A DNA stretch of 64,000 nucleotides from an uncultured Erythrobacter sp. (GTDB taxonomy: Bacteria; Pseudomonadota; Alphaproteobacteria; Sphingomonadales; Sphingomonadaceae). How positions within the stretch are numbered: the stretch's first letter is position 1; each line of letters starts with the position of its first letter. The DNA is taken from assembly GCA_947501215.1 (NCBI GenBank), contig CANMUS010000003.1, forward strand, positions 372,001 through 436,000, written 5' to 3'. Shown here one piece after another: positions 8,927 through 18,502 of this stretch. The notes beneath the pieces are model-generated. The model had not been told where the DNA came from and made no database searches. It worked only from the letters and a program-made list of their open reading frames with translations. The translations under genes and the position numbers were made by a program.

Positions 8927-10180
8927 TCAGGCCAGTTCGGCCAGTTCCACGTCGTAGCCCTTGGCTCGGAGGCCTTGCACGAGGCCGTTGATCTGGGCCT
9001 CGTCGCGCGCCTCGCACTCGATTTCCGCCGTGAGCCCCTTGGCGGGCAACAGGGTGAAGATGCGCTGGTGATAGATCTCTATGATATTCACATTGTGCGC
9101 ATCGAATTCGCGCATCACCTTGAAGAGAGCGCCCGGGCGATCCTGCAAGGTGATCTGGAGCCGGGCAAGGCGACCTGAGCGAGCCAAGTCGCGCAGCAAA
9201 ACGTTGGCGAGCAGCCGTGTGTCGATATTGCCGCCGCACAGCACCAAGCCGACGGTCTTGCCGGCGAACTTCTCCGGATGCGACAGCACCGCCGCCAGAC
9301 CCGCCGCGCCTGCACCCTCGACTACTGTCTTCTCGATCTGGAGCAACAGCGAGACCGAATGCTCCAGCTTCGGTTCTTCCACCAGCAGCACTTCATCGAC
9401 CAGTTCGCGAATGATCTCGCGGGTGAATTCGCCGGGTGCCTTGACCGCGATTCCTTCGGCCAGCGTATCGCCGCCGCAGGGCCGCTCGTCGCCGGTGACT
9501 GCCGAATACATCGACGGATAGAGCGCAGCCTGCACGCCGATCATTTCGATCTCGGGGTTCAGCGCCTTGGCAACCGTGGCCATGCCGCTCATCAACCCGC
9601 CCCCCCCGATGGGCACCACCAGGCAGTCGAAATCGTCCTTCTGCTCGAGCATTTCCAGCGCAACCGTTCCCTGCCCCGCCGCGACATGCGGATGGTCGAA
9701 AGGATGGACGAAGGTCAGCCCGCGCTCATTTTCCAGCTTGCGCGCATGGGCATAAGCTTCGTCGAAAGTCTCGCCGAACAGTTCCACATTGCCGCCGACG
9801 CTTTCGGTCTGCATCACCTTCACGCTGGGCGTCGTCTGCGGCATCACGATGGTCACCGGCACGCCGAGCCGCCGGCCGTGATAGCTCAGTCCCTGCGAGT
9901 GATTGCCCGCCGATGCCGCAATCACGCCGCGCGAGCGCTGCTCTTCGGGCAGTTGCAGCAGGGCGTTGAGCGCGCCGCGTTCTTTATAAGCGGCTGTGAA
10001 CTGGTGATTCTCGAACTTGAGCCAGATGTCCGCGCCGGAAATCTCCGACAGCGTCTGCGAGCGCAGCATCGGCGTCTTCACCACCGCGCCGTCAATGCGC
10101 GAGGCAGCCGCCCGCACATCGTCGAGGGTCAGCAGATCGGTCGCCTTGTCGTGGGCGCGCGCGGTGGATGCAGTGCTCAT
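8927..10180 (-). CDS. ilvA: Threonine ammonia-lyase with C-terminal ACT domain
   Basis: 417 residues from the ATG at 10180. A PLP enzyme that deaminates threonine to 2-oxobutanoate, the first step toward isoleucine. The PLP lysine is K66 in AAYKERGA, preceded by KFENHQ; the phosphate-binding Gly loop is PIGGGGLMSG. A single ACT regulatory domain is at about 335-410 (LQITLQDRPGALFKVMREFDAHNVNIIEIYH), which places it in the shorter threonine ammonia-lyase class with one ACT domain rather than the E. coli type with two regulatory modules. The same frame stays open 32 codons further upstream, but that part is Cys/Arg-rich and unlike the family, whereas MSTAST starts typically. It is divergent from the amidohydrolase gene with about 107 bases between the starts. 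Confidence 0.93.
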   Translation of the reverse strand: MSTASTARAHDKATDLLTLDDVRAAASRIDGAVVKTPMLRSQTLSEISGADIWLKFENHQFTAAYKERGALNALLQLPEEQRSRGVIAASAGNHSQGLSYHGRRLGVPVTIVMPQTTPSVKVMQTESVGGNVELFGETFDEAYAHARKLENERGLTFVHPFDHPHVAAGQGTVALEMLEQKDDFDCLVVPIGGGGLMSGMATVAKALNPEIEMIGVQAALYPSMYSAVTGDERPCGGDTLAEGIAVKAPGEFTREIIRELVDEVLLVEEPKLEHSVSLLLQIEKTVVEGAGAAGLAAVLSHPEKFAGKTVGLVLCGGNIDTRLLANVLLRDLARSGRLARLQITLQDRPGALFKVMREFDAHNVNIIEIYHQRIFTLLPAKGLTAEIECEARDEAQINGLVQGLRAKGYDVELAELA

Positions 10181-10287
10181 GGCCCCCGCCCCTACGGCGC
10201 GCACGGGGACGGCGCAATCTCGGAAAGGGTTTGCCTGCGCCAAGCTATGCCTTATCGCGCCGGAACACGATGACACGGGGCCGCTCG

Positions 10288-11937
10288 ATGAAACTGAAAT
10301 TCCTCACCGCACTTCTCGCCTGCACCATGGCGACGCCGGCTTTTGCCGATGTGCTGATCGACAATGTCGAGGGCCTGACCATCGACGAGGATGGCGACGT
10401 CAAGCGCTTCACCGGCATCGTGATCGGGGACGACGGCAAGATCGTCCATTTGCTGGAGCGCGGCGATAAGAAGCCGCAGACCGATTATCGCGAGGATGGC
10501 CAGGGCCGGGTGATGATCCCCGGCCTGATCGATGCGCATGCGCACGTGATGGGCGTCGGCATCGGCGCGTTGACGCTGGACCTGTCCGACACGCGCTCGC
10601 TCGACGAAGCGCTGGCCAAGATCGCCGCTTTCGCTGCCGAGAACGAGGCGCGCCCGTGGATTCTTGGGCGCGGCTGGAACCAGGAACAATGGGGCCTTGG
10701 ACGGTTTCCGACGGCAGCCGAGCTGGACCGCGCCGTGTCGGATCGGCCGGTCTATCTCCAGCGCGTCGATGGTCACGCAGGCTGGGCTAATACGCTCGCC
10801 TTGCAGGCCGCGGGCATCACCGCGCAGACCAAGTCACCCGAGGGCGGCCGGATAGAACGACTGGCCGGGTCGCAGGAGCCCTCCGGCGTTTTCGTCGACA
10901 CTGCCGAAGAGCTGATGAACCGCGCCATCCCCGCTCCGCGCCCGGTCGAGCGCGACCTCGCCTTTGCCGAAGCGCAGAAAGTGCTGCACCGGCAGGGCAT
11001 CACAGCGGTGGCCGACATGGGCACGACGATCGAGGATTGGCAGGCCTTCCGCCGCGCAGGCGATCGGGGCACGCTGACGCTGCGCATCATGAGCTATGCC
11101 GCCGGGCCCGACCAGATGGAGCTGATCGCCGGATCGCGCCCGTCGCCCTGGCTCTATGACGACAAGCTGCGGATGAATGGCGTAAAGCTCTATCTTGACG
11201 GCGCGCTTGGCAGCCGCGGAGCGTGGCTCAAGCAGCCCTATGCCGACGATCCGGGCAATACCGGCCTGCCGCTGACCAGCCCGGCCAAGCTCCGCAACAT
11301 TCTGGTTCGCGCGGCGCAGGGCGATTTCCAGCCCGCAATCCATGCCATCGGCACCGCCGCCAATGCCGAGGCTCTCAATGCGATCGGAGAGATCGCTGAG
11401 AGCTTTCCCGGCGACCGGCGCTGGCGCATCGAGCATGTGCAGATCGTCGATCCGGTCGACCTGCCGAAGCTCGGGCAGAACGGCATCATCGCCAGCATGC
11501 AGCCGGTCCACCAGATCAGCGACCGCCTAATGGCCGAAGCGCGGCTAGGCCCGAACCGGCTGGACGGAGCTTACGCCTGGAACACGATCCTCGGCCTCGG
11601 CGGAAAGCTGGCCTTCGGTTCGGACGCGCCGGTCGAGAGCGCCGATCCCTTCGCCGGAATGGCCGCCGCGACGACGCGCATGGACGCCAATGGAGAACCC
11701 TTCGGCGGCTGGCGCCCGCAGGACCGCGTCAGTCGCGAGCAGGCTTTGGCTGGCTTCACCGCCTGGGCGGCCTATGCAGGCTTTGCGGAAGGACGCTTTG
11801 GTCGTCTTTTGCCCGGCGAGCGCGCGGACTTCGTGCTGGTCGATACCGATCCGCTGATGGCAACCCCGGCGCAGCTACGAGCGACGAAGGTGTTCGAGAC
11901 CTGGGTCGGCGGCCGGAAAGTCTACGACGCGGACTGA
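10288..11937 (+). CDS. Secreted amidohydrolase, YtcJ-like
   Basis: 549 residues from ATG 10288; an in-frame ATG at 10270 would add six residues (MTRGRS) and is possible. The N-terminus is a signal peptide (MKLKFLTALLACTMATPAFA), so the enzyme acts in the periplasm or outside the cell. Metal-binding HxH is present in MIPGLIDAHAHVMG, and the YtcJ-type signature GRGWNQEQW follows. FGSDAPVES supplies the late metal-site Asp, and the C-terminal ERADFVLVDTDPL is the usual composite beta-domain segment. Such enzymes hydrolyse amide or related bonds, but the substrate cannot be read from sequence. Its 3' end overlaps convergent tatC by 16 bases. Confidence 0.85.
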   Translation: MKLKFLTALLACTMATPAFADVLIDNVEGLTIDEDGDVKRFTGIVIGDDGKIVHLLERGDKKPQTDYREDGQGRVMIPGLIDAHAHVMGVGIGALTLDLSDTRSLDEALAKIAAFAAENEARPWILGRGWNQEQWGLGRFPTAAELDRAVSDRPVYLQRVDGHAGWANTLALQAAGITAQTKSPEGGRIERLAGSQEPSGVFVDTAEELMNRAIPAPRPVERDLAFAEAQKVLHRQGITAVADMGTTIEDWQAFRRAGDRGTLTLRIMSYAAGPDQMELIAGSRPSPWLYDDKLRMNGVKLYLDGALGSRGAWLKQPYADDPGNTGLPLTSPAKLRNILVRAAQGDFQPAIHAIGTAANAEALNAIGEIAESFPGDRRWRIEHVQIVDPVDLPKLGQNGIIASMQPVHQISDRLMAEARLGPNRLDGAYAWNTILGLGGKLAFGSDAPVESADPFAGMAAATTRMDANGEPFGGWRPQDRVSREQALAGFTAWAAYAGFAEGRFGRLLPGERADFVLVDTDPLMATPAQLRATKVFETWVGGRKVYDAD

Positions 11938-12716
11938 GGCTCTTCAGGCTCGGCCTCGTCCTTGATCTTCTTGCGATCGGTAAAGCGCATGAGGATCAAG
12001 GAGCCTTCGAAGAGTAGCAGCAGTGGTATCGCCAGGAGCAATTGCGACCCGGGATCTGGCGGCGTGATGATCGCCGCGAGCGCGACAACGAGCACGATGA
12101 CATAGCGGCGCGCGCCGACTAGCTGCTCGCGCGTCACGATGCCTGCGCGGTGCAGGAGCAGCAGCAGCACCGGCAGCAGGAAGCTCATCCCGAAGGCGAG
12201 GATGAACTGCATCACGAGGCCGAGATATTCGTTCGCCGTCGGCAGCGCCTGGATTTCGAGCCCGCCAGCCGTGCCCTCGAAGCCGAGAAACCAGCGGAAA
12301 GCGGTCGGCATGACGACATAATAGGCAAGCGCCGCCCCGGCTCCGAACAGGATCGGCGTCGCGAGCAGGAAGGGCAGGAAGGCTCGCTTTTCCTTCGCGT
12401 AGAGACCGGGGGCAACAAACGCCCACAGCTGGTTGGCGATGATCGGGAAACTGAGGCAGAAGCCGGCGAACAGCGCGACCTTCAGCTCCACGAAGAACAC
12501 TTCGTAGAGCTTCGTGAAGATCAGCTGGCCCTCCCCCGCGGGAAAGGCGGCCTTGAGCGGCTGGATCAGGAAACCGAGGATCGGATCGGCGAAATAGAGG
12601 CACACGCCGAACGCCACCACCAGCGCGAGGATGCAGCGAACCAGCCGTGCGCGCAGCTCGATCAAATGGTCGATCAACGGGGCCTGCGTTTCGTCGATGT
12701 CCTTGATTACCGCCAC
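11922..12716 (-). CDS. tatC: Sec-independent translocase protein TatC
   Basis: 264 residues. TatC is the polytopic core of the twin-arginine translocase and recognises the RR signal peptide of folded substrates. The N-terminal PLIDHLIELRARLVRC is the family signature, followed by six hydrophobic segments; the second cytoplasmic-side motif FVAPGLYAKEKRAFLPF is also clear. The start is the GTG at 12716, one base after the tatB stop; reading upstream would only translate the end of tatB in another frame. A likely substrate in this window is the copper oxidase at 34045, which has an RR signal. Confidence 0.95.
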   Translation of the reverse strand: MAVIKDIDETQAPLIDHLIELRARLVRCILALVVAFGVCLYFADPILGFLIQPLKAAFPAGEGQLIFTKLYEVFFVELKVALFAGFCLSFPIIANQLWAFVAPGLYAKEKRAFLPFLLATPILFGAGAALAYYVVMPTAFRWFLGFEGTAGGLEIQALPTANEYLGLVMQFILAFGMSFLLPVLLLLLHRAGIVTREQLVGARRYVIVLVVALAAIITPPDPGSQLLLAIPLLLLFEGSLILMRFTDRKKIKDEAEPEEPQSAS

Positions 12717-12717
12717 G

Positions 12718-13167
12718 TCACGCGTCCTTCGCAGGCGGCGGAGGCGGGTCGAGGGGCAACGAAGGCTCGTCGGTCTCCGCCGGAGCATGCTCGGGCGCTT
12801 TCACCGGTGCGGCGCGGCGAATGGCGGCTTCTGCAGCGGCGTCGGGATCGGGCACTTCATCCGCAGCGGCCAGCGGCTCCATCTGCGGCGGGACAAGATT
12901 GTCGGGCGCCCCGCCGGCGGGATCGTCGCCGGTCGGATACTCGGCCATGATCCTCTTGTTGCGGTCGGCCCATTCCTTTTCCATGTCCTCGATTTCCGCC
13001 TGCCGGACCATCTCGTCCAGCCCGGCGCGGAAATGGCCCGAGACCTTGCGCAGCTTGCCGATCCAGCGACCCGCCGTGCGCATGGCCCGCGGCATGTCCT
13101 TGGGACCGATTACGATGATCGCCACCACGACGATCACCAGCAGTTCGGCAGCGCCGATATCGAACAT
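12718..13167 (-). CDS. tatB: Sec-independent translocase protein TatB
   Basis: 149 residues. One N-terminal transmembrane helix (MFDIGAAELLVIVVVAIIVIGP) is followed by the G-P hinge and an amphipathic helix (KDMPRAMRTAGRWIGKLRKV), then an acidic Pro/Ala-rich cytoplasmic tail that ends in a polyproline stretch. This is the TatB pattern, and the position between tatA and tatC supports it. TatB binds substrate together with TatC. It starts 25 bases after tatA, with tatC one base downstream. Confidence 0.95.
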   Translation of the reverse strand: MFDIGAAELLVIVVVAIIVIGPKDMPRAMRTAGRWIGKLRKVSGHFRAGLDEMVRQAEIEDMEKEWADRNKRIMAEYPTGDDPAGGAPDNLVPPQMEPLAAADEVPDPDAAAEAAIRRAAPVKAPEHAPAETDEPSLPLDPPPPPAKDA

Positions 13168-13192
13168 GGAAAGCCTACCGCGGTCTAGCCGG

Positions 13193-13423
13193 TCACTTGG
13201 TGTCGGTGGTCGATTTGACCTGGCTGTCTTTCAGGCCGTCGTCGGCGGGCTTCGCCTCGTGCTGGATCTGCGGGGCCGGCTTCTCGTCGTCTTCGTTCAT
13301 GCCCTGCTTGAAGCTTTTAATGCCCTTGCCGAAATCGCCCATCATTTCGGAAATACGCCCGCGCCCGAACAGGACGAGGATGACGATGGCGATGATGATA
13401 AGCTGCCAGGGACCGAGCGACAT
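13193..13423 (-). CDS. tatA: Sec-independent translocase protein TatA
   Basis: 76 residues. TatA is the pore-forming subunit. It has a short transmembrane helix (WQLIIIAIVILVLFGRGRI) with the FGRG hinge, then the amphipathic helix (MMGDFGKGIKSFKQGMNED) and a charged tail. The FGRG-x-x-SEMMGD-F-GKGIKSF pattern is the TatA hallmark. It is the first tat gene, 50 bases downstream of scpB, so the tat genes are probably carried on the long argS-to-tatC transcript or on a promoter in this short gap. Confidence 0.95.
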   Translation of the reverse strand: MSLGPWQLIIIAIVILVLFGRGRISEMMGDFGKGIKSFKQGMNEDDEKPAPQIQHEAKPADDGLKDSQVKSTTDTK

Positions 13424-13473
13424 GATGAAACCTTTTTCGTAGCTGTCCTGCCTATATAGGCGTCTGCGCCGCG

Positions 13474-14082
13474 CTACGCCAGTGAGCTATCGTCGGGCGT
13501 GTCTTCGGTCTCGCCATTGGTCACGGCCTCACCCATCAGGTCGTCATAAGCGTCGTCGACCGGGTCGAGCAGGCCGGTGGCGCGCAATTCTGCGATACCG
13601 GGCAGGTCGCGGCGGCTGGAAAGGCCGAAATGCTCGAGGAAGTCGGGCGTTGTGGCGTAGATCGTCGGGCGACCGGGCACCTCGCGCCGTCCTGCGATCT
13701 TCACCCAGCCAGCCTCCATCAGTACGTCGAGCGTACCGCCGCTGGTCTGCACGCCGCGGATCGATTCGATTTCCGCGCGGCTGACCGGCTCGTGATAGGC
13801 GATGATGGCGAGCACTTCGGTCGCGGCGCGGCTGAGGCGGCGGAGTTGCTCCTTTTCGCGCCGAAGCAGATGCGCGAGGTCCGGCGCGGTTTCGAAATGC
13901 CAGCGCTTCGCCCGCTCGACCAATCGGATGCCGCGCTCCCCGTAATGCCCTGCTAGCTTGCGTAGCGCCTCGCGCACTTCGCCGGGTGCGGCATCGCCGA
14001 GGAAGCCTGCAAGCGCGTCCGCTGTCATCGGCTCTTCCGCGGCGAACAGCGCAGCCTCCAGCGCGCGTGCGAGATCATCCAT
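13474..14082 (-). CDS. scpB: Segregation and condensation protein ScpB
   Basis: 202 residues from ATG 14082. ScpB is the winged-helix (kite) subunit of the SMC-ScpAB condensin, which compacts and segregates the chromosome. The N-terminal LARALEAALFAAEEPMTADALAGFL and the central LSRAATEVLAIIAYHEPVSRAEIE-IRGV are diagnostic; the second winged helix has GRPTIYATTPDFLEHFGL. The frame is open 45 codons upstream inside scpA, but that Arg-rich peptide is spurious. The start overlaps the scpA 3' end by 8 bases, which implies coupled translation and fixed stoichiometry with ScpA. Confidence 0.93.
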   Translation of the reverse strand: MDDLARALEAALFAAEEPMTADALAGFLGDAAPGEVREALRKLAGHYGERGIRLVERAKRWHFETAPDLAHLLRREKEQLRRLSRAATEVLAIIAYHEPVSRAEIESIRGVQTSGGTLDVLMEAGWVKIAGRREVPGRPTIYATTPDFLEHFGLSSRRDLPGIAELRATGLLDPVDDAYDDLMGEAVTNGETEDTPDDSSLA

Positions 14083-14884
14083 TCGCCGCAGCCCGCCTGA
14101 GGTGAAGCGGCCCGAAGGTCTCCTCCTGCTGCAGTTCCGCCTTGCCCAGGCGCGCCAGTTCCAGCGCGGCGACGAAGCTGGAAGCCAGCGCCGACTTGCG
14201 CAGCCGCGGTTCGGCATGCGGCGGCAGGAAACTGCGCAATTCCATCCAGTCGAGCGATACGCCGAGCATGTGCGACACCCGGTCGAGCGCGCTTTCGAGC
14301 GTCATCACCGGTCGCTCACGCACCATGTGGATGGCCGGTACGGTGCGCGCCTTGACCCGTCCGTATGCCTCGATCAGCGCGAACTGGTCGCTCTGCCACA
14401 GCGTCTTGCGCGCGATCTCCAGCCCTTCCGGTGCGCCGCGCAGGAAGACATCGCGCCCGATACGGTTGCCGCCCATCAGCCGCGCCGCTGCATCGCGCAT
14501 CGCGCCGAGCCGCTGCAGGCGCAGCTGGAGCTTCAGCGCCAGCTCTTCCGGGCTGGGGTCCTCCTGCTCGTCCTTGGGCAGCAGCATCGCGGATTTGAGG
14601 TAAGCGAGCCAGGCGGCCATCACGAGATAGTCCGCCGCCAGTTCCAGCTTCAGCGCACCGGCCTGCTCGATGTAATCGAGATATTGATCGACCAGTGAGA
14701 GGATCGAGATCGAGCGCAGATCGACCTTCTGACGCCGCGCGAGGTCGAGCAGCAGGTCTAGCGGCCCTTCCCATCCGTCGAGCTCGAGATAGAGCGCGTT
14801 CTCGTCGACCTTCGCCTCTGAGGCGATGCCGTCCCAATCGTGCTCGGCATCCGCTTCGGCGAAAAGGAGGCCGACGCTCGTCAC
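14075..14884 (-). CDS. scpA: Segregation and condensation protein ScpA
   Basis: 269 residues. ScpA is the kleisin that bridges the SMC heads. Residues about 30-60 (LYLELDGWEGPLDLLLDLARRQKVDL) are the classic ScpA signature, followed by SILSLVDQYLDYI; the C-terminal winged helix contains FVAALELARLGKAELQQEETFGPL. The start codon is GTG at 14884, which shares four bases (GTGA) with the nagZ stop, so the three genes nagZ-scpA-scpB are coupled by overlaps. The nagZ-scpA-scpB-tatABC order recurs in sphingomonads. Confidence 0.94.
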   Translation of the reverse strand: MTSVGLLFAEADAEHDWDGIASEAKVDENALYLELDGWEGPLDLLLDLARRQKVDLRSISILSLVDQYLDYIEQAGALKLELAADYLVMAAWLAYLKSAMLLPKDEQEDPSPEELALKLQLRLQRLGAMRDAAARLMGGNRIGRDVFLRGAPEGLEIARKTLWQSDQFALIEAYGRVKARTVPAIHMVRERPVMTLESALDRVSHMLGVSLDWMELRSFLPPHAEPRLRKSALASSFVAALELARLGKAELQQEETFGPLHLRRAAANG

Positions 14885-15903
14885 GCTGCCGCGCCCTCGG
14901 CCACTGCCAGCAAGGCATCGCGCTTCGCCAGCAATTCCGCAGTCTCGACGGTATCCAGAGGATCGCCCATGGCGGCGTGGACGCGGTCCAACCGCTCGCG
15001 CGCCTGCTGCGACATCGTGCCGCAGCGTTCGACAATGCCTTCCATATCGTCACGCTTGGCCCAGCAATTGAGCACGATATCGCACCCCGCAGCGAGCGCC
15101 TGTTCGGAGCGTTCGGGTATCGTCCCGTCGAGCGCCTGCATGTCGATGTCGTCGGTCAGCAACAGGCCGTCGAAGCCGATCTGTCGGCGGATGACGTTGC
15201 CGATCACCTTGCTCGACAGCGTGGCCGGGCGATCCGCATCCCACGCGGCAAAGACGATATGCGCGCTCATGCCGAGCGGATGATCGGATAGCGTGCGGAA
15301 AGGCTCGATATCGGCCTCGAGCTCCGCTGCGCTCGCCTCTACGGTCGGCAGTTCCTTGTGCGTATCGCAGGTCGCACGGCCATGGCCCGGCATGTGCTTG
15401 AGGCAGCCGACCACCCCCGCCCGCGCCATGCCATCGAGCAGCGCGCGACCGAGGGCGGCGACCTGCATCGGTTCGTTGCCCAGAGCACGGTCCCCGATCA
15501 CGTCGTCGGTCTCCGGTCGCCGCACGTCCAGGGGCGCGTGGTAATCGACGCTGATACCGGCGAGCGCCAGTTCCAGAGCCATGGCTTCGGCATTGCAGCG
15601 CATCGCCTCGATGGCGGAGGCAGGCGCGATCTCGTAAAGCCTCGCGAATGCCTCGCCTGCCGGATAGCGCGGCCATTCGGGCGGCTTCATCCGCGCGACG
15701 CGCCCGCCTTCCTGGTCGATCGAAACGATCAGCCGGTCGCGACCGTGGATGCCGCGCAGATCGTCCGTCAGCCGGCGAAGCTGCTCACGGTTCTCGCAAT
15801 TGCGCGCAAACAGGATGTATCCCGCGGGATCGGCTTCCTTGAAGAAGGCCCGTTCATCGGCCGTAAGCTCGGGGCCGGAAATGCCGAAGATGGCAGGTGT
15901 CAT
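14881..15903 (-). CDS. nagZ: Beta-N-acetylhexosaminidase NagZ (GH3)
   Basis: 340 residues. NagZ removes N-acetylglucosamine from anhydro-muropeptides during cytoplasmic peptidoglycan recycling. Key GH3 features are SIDQEGGRVARM, the loop LKHMPGHGRATCDTH (K169, H170, general-base-type D180/H182 pair) and the nucleophile segment LLTDDIDM. There is no signal peptide, consistent with the cytoplasm. It lies 77 bases downstream of the SPOR-domain gene and overlaps scpA by four bases. Pairing with a SPOR (peptidoglycan-binding) protein gives the upstream half of this operon a cell-wall theme. Confidence 0.94.
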   Translation of the reverse strand: MTPAIFGISGPELTADERAFFKEADPAGYILFARNCENREQLRRLTDDLRGIHGRDRLIVSIDQEGGRVARMKPPEWPRYPAGEAFARLYEIAPASAIEAMRCNAEAMALELALAGISVDYHAPLDVRRPETDDVIGDRALGNEPMQVAALGRALLDGMARAGVVGCLKHMPGHGRATCDTHKELPTVEASAAELEADIEPFRTLSDHPLGMSAHIVFAAWDADRPATLSSKVIGNVIRRQIGFDGLLLTDDIDMQALDGTIPERSEQALAAGCDIVLNCWAKRDDMEGIVERCGTMSQQARERLDRVHAAMGDPLDTVETAELLAKRDALLAVAEGAAA

Positions 15904-15980
15904 GAACGCAAACTGCGGTGTTTCGGGGGGTGCGGCAAGCTTTTACCCCGTGCGAAGTGTGGAAATTACGGCTTGCAGTC

Positions 15981-16715
15981 CTATTTCACAAAACAGGCAA
16001 GGCCATCCGACTTCAATGCATTGCACAGACGGTTGGCCGCGGCGCGATCGCCCGGCAGAGCCTGCAGGCGGTAGACCCGCCCGATGTCGACCTGCGCCTC
16101 CACCACGCGGTGCCGCACGCCGTTCAGCACTTCGGTCTGGCGCGTCAGATTCGTCCACGCCGCTTCCGCATCCGCGCGGTTCGGGAAAGCGCCGACTTGC
16201 ACGGCAGTCCCGCTGGCAGCCGGCACGGGAGCCGGCGCCGGGCGCGTCGCGGGGCTTTCCACCGCGCCGTCATCGTTGATGGTCGAAGCGATCGAAGGAC
16301 CGGCGACCCTTTCGCCCTCCCGCTCGGCCTGCGCCTGTTGCGGCGAATCGGCGAGTCGGCCCTCGCGGGTTTCGCCTTCACCGACGGCGAAACTGGAATC
16401 GCCGGTGCCGTGGAAGACCTTGCCGCCCTCGTTTTCCGGCTTCGTCTTGTACGGTTCTTCCGGCGCGGCAATCAGGCTGCCGTCGGCGGGCGGTTCGTCT
16501 GACGTTGCGCGGCCGAAGAACCAGATGCCGCCAAGGACGACGGCCAGTGCGACCAACGCCAGCACGCCGACCAGCACGACACGACCGGTGTCGAAACCTC
16601 CGCGCGGCTCCTCGTCATCGGTTGCTTCGAGCCACGGCAAGCTCTCGTCTTCGGCCAGGTCCAGCTCTTCGCTGTCGTCCCAGTTGGCGTCGCTGTCATA
16701 GGGCGTTGCCGCCAT
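15981..16715 (-). CDS. SPOR-domain membrane protein
   Basis: 244 residues from ATG 16715. The acidic cytoplasmic N-terminus (residues 1-42) precedes one transmembrane helix (VVLVGVLALVALAVVLGGIW), a long disordered periplasmic linker rich in Glu/Pro/Ala, and a C-terminal SPOR domain (GTAVQVGAFPNRADAEAAW to the C-terminus). SPOR domains bind glycan strands stripped of stem peptides at the division septum. A GTG at 16721 is in frame, but GAGGAG (16724-16729) is spaced 8 bases from ATG 16715 and only 2 from the GTG, which decides the start. It begins two bases after argS. Confidence 0.87.
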   Translation of the reverse strand: MAATPYDSDANWDDSEELDLAEDESLPWLEATDDEEPRGGFDTGRVVLVGVLALVALAVVLGGIWFFGRATSDEPPADGSLIAAPEEPYKTKPENEGGKVFHGTGDSSFAVGEGETREGRLADSPQQAQAEREGERVAGPSIASTINDDGAVESPATRPAPAPVPAASGTAVQVGAFPNRADAEAAWTNLTRQTEVLNGVRHRVVEAQVDIGRVYRLQALPGDRAAANRLCNALKSDGLACFVK

Positions 16716-16717
16716 GC

Positions 16718-18457
16718 TCACATCTCCTCGACCGCTTCGACGCCGAGAATGACGAGCCCGTTGCGGATGACCTGTCCGACGGCATCGGCGAGGAACAGGC
16801 GCGCTGCGGTGAGCTCGGCATCCCCCTCCTGGATGATCCGCTTGGACGGATCGTCGTTACCCGCATTCCAGAAACTGTGGAAGGCGGCAGCGAGATCGCC
16901 GAGGAAAAAAGCGATGCGGTGTGGCTCGCGCGCCTTGGCGGCGGATTCGACGACGCGCGGGAACTGGGCGGCTTCGCGCACCAGCGCGAGTTCTTCCGCG
17001 CCCAGTCGGTCGAGGTGCTCGCCGGACGGCTCGACCCCGGCCTTGCGCATGGTCGAGCGGATGCGGGCGTGGGCATATTGCAGGTAGAAGACCGGATTGT
17101 CCTTCGACGCCTCGACCACTTTAGCGAAGTCGAATTCCATCTGTGCTTCGGGTTTGCGAGTCAGCATGGAGAAGCGCACCACGTCCTTGCCCACTTCCTC
17201 GACCATATCGGCGATGGTGACGAAATTGCCCGAGCGCTTCGACATCCTGATCGGCTCGCCGTTCCGCATCAGCTGGACCATCTGGACCAGCTTGACGTCG
17301 AACGGGATGGCCTTGCCCTCGCCTTCGGAAAGCGCAGCGACGGCGGCCTTGATGCGCTTGACCGTGCCGGCATGGTCCGCGCCCCAGATGTCGATCAGCT
17401 CGTCGGCCCCCTGCGCCTTCTGCAGGTGATAGGCGAGATCGGCGCCGAAATAGGTCCACGCACCGTTCGACTTCTTGATCGGGCGATCCTGATCGTCGCC
17501 GAATTGCGTGGACCGGAACAGTGGCAGTTCGACCGGCTCCCAATCCTCCGGCGGGGCCTTGCCCTTCGGGGCTTCGAGCACGCCGTCATAGACGAAGCCA
17601 TGCTCGCGCAGCCACGCCTCGGCGGCTTCGGGCTTCTTCGCGGCCTGCAATTCGGCCTCGGAGGAAAAGAGGTCGTGATGGATGCCGAGCAGCGCCAGAT
17701 CCTCGCGGATCATGTCCATCATCGCAGCCACCGCCTGCTCGCGGAAGATCGGCAGCCATTCGCTCTCCGGCGCTTGCTTATATGCATCGCCGAATTGCTG
17801 CTGCAGCCGCTCGCCAACCGGCGTGAGATAGTCGCCGGGATAGAGCCCCTCGGGGATTTCGCCGATGTCTTCGCCCAGCGCCTCCTTATAGCGCAAGTGG
17901 GCGGAGCGGGCGAGCACGTCGACCTGCCCGCCGGCATCGTTGACATAATATTCTCGCACCACGCGATGGCCGGCGAATTCCAGCAGGCCCGCCAGCGCAT
18001 CGCCCACCACCGCGCCGCGGCAGTGGCCCATGTGCATCGGGCCGGTCGGATTGGCAGAGACATACTCGATATTGACCGTGCGACCATCGCCCATGGTCGA
18101 GCGACCGTAATCTGCGCCGAGCGCGGCGATCGCTTCGAGCTCGCGCCGCCATGCATCGTCGGACAGGCGCATGTTGATGAAGCCCGGCCCGGCAATCTCG
18201 GCCGAGGTGATGTCGGGATCGCGATCGAGATGCTCGACGATCTTTTCTGCCAGCGCGCGCGGATTGGACTTCGCCTGCTTGGCCAGTACCATGGCCGCGT
18301 TCGTCGCGAGATCGCCATGCGAAGGATCCCGCGGCGGCTCCACCGTCACATTGCTGCGCGGCGTTTCGGGCGGAAGCGTGCCTTCCATCTCCAGCGCGTT
18401 CAGGATTGCATCGATACGCGCCGCGAAAGCCGCGTGAAGGGTCTGCATGTCAGCCAT
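16718..18457 (-). CDS. argS: Arginyl-tRNA synthetase
   Basis: 579 residues. A class Ia synthetase charging tRNA-Arg. The N-terminal Add-1 domain (about 1-110) is followed by the catalytic core with [12 protein letters not shown], where HMGH at 142-145 is the HIGH motif. The KMSKS-like segment is [12 protein letters not shown]. The C-terminal anticodon-binding DALR domain ends in [14 protein letters not shown]. Length is normal for the family. It appears to be the first gene of the run down to tatC, with the SPOR gene two bases after its stop. Confidence 0.96.
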   Translation of the reverse strand: MADMQTLHAAFAARIDAILNALEMEGTLPPETPRSNVTVEPPRDPSHGDLATNAAMVLAKQAKSNPRALAEKIVEHLDRDPDITSAEIAGPGFINMRLSDDAWRRELEAIAALGADYGRSTMGDGRTVNIEYVSANPTGPMHMGHCRGAVVGDALAGLLEFAGHRVVREYYVNDAGGQVDVLARSAHLRYKEALGEDIGEIPEGLYPGDYLTPVGERLQQQFGDAYKQAPESEWLPIFREQAVAAMMDMIREDLALLGIHHDLFSSEAELQAAKKPEAAEAWLREHGFVYDGVLEAPKGKAPPEDWEPVELPLFRSTQFGDDQDRPIKKSNGAWTYFGADLAYHLQKAQGADELIDIWGADHAGTVKRIKAAVAALSEGEGKAIPFDVKLVQMVQLMRNGEPIRMSKRSGNFVTIADMVEEVGKDVVRFSMLTRKPEAQMEFDFAKVVEASKDNPVFYLQYAHARIRSTMRKAGVEPSGEHLDRLGAEELALVREAAQFPRVVESAAKAREPHRIAFFLGDLAAAFHSFWNAGNDDPSKRIIQEGDAELTAARLFLADAVGQVIRNGLVILGVEAVEEM

Positions 18458-18502
18458 GGCGCGCGCCTAGCCCATTGGGCCAGATTCGCAAGAGAGCAGC
18501 GC

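Noticed and set aside
11922-12788. Upstream start for tatC at 12788
   Set aside because: It would overlap tatB by 71 bases and adds an Arg-rich leader; GTG 12716 gives the standard TatC N-terminus.
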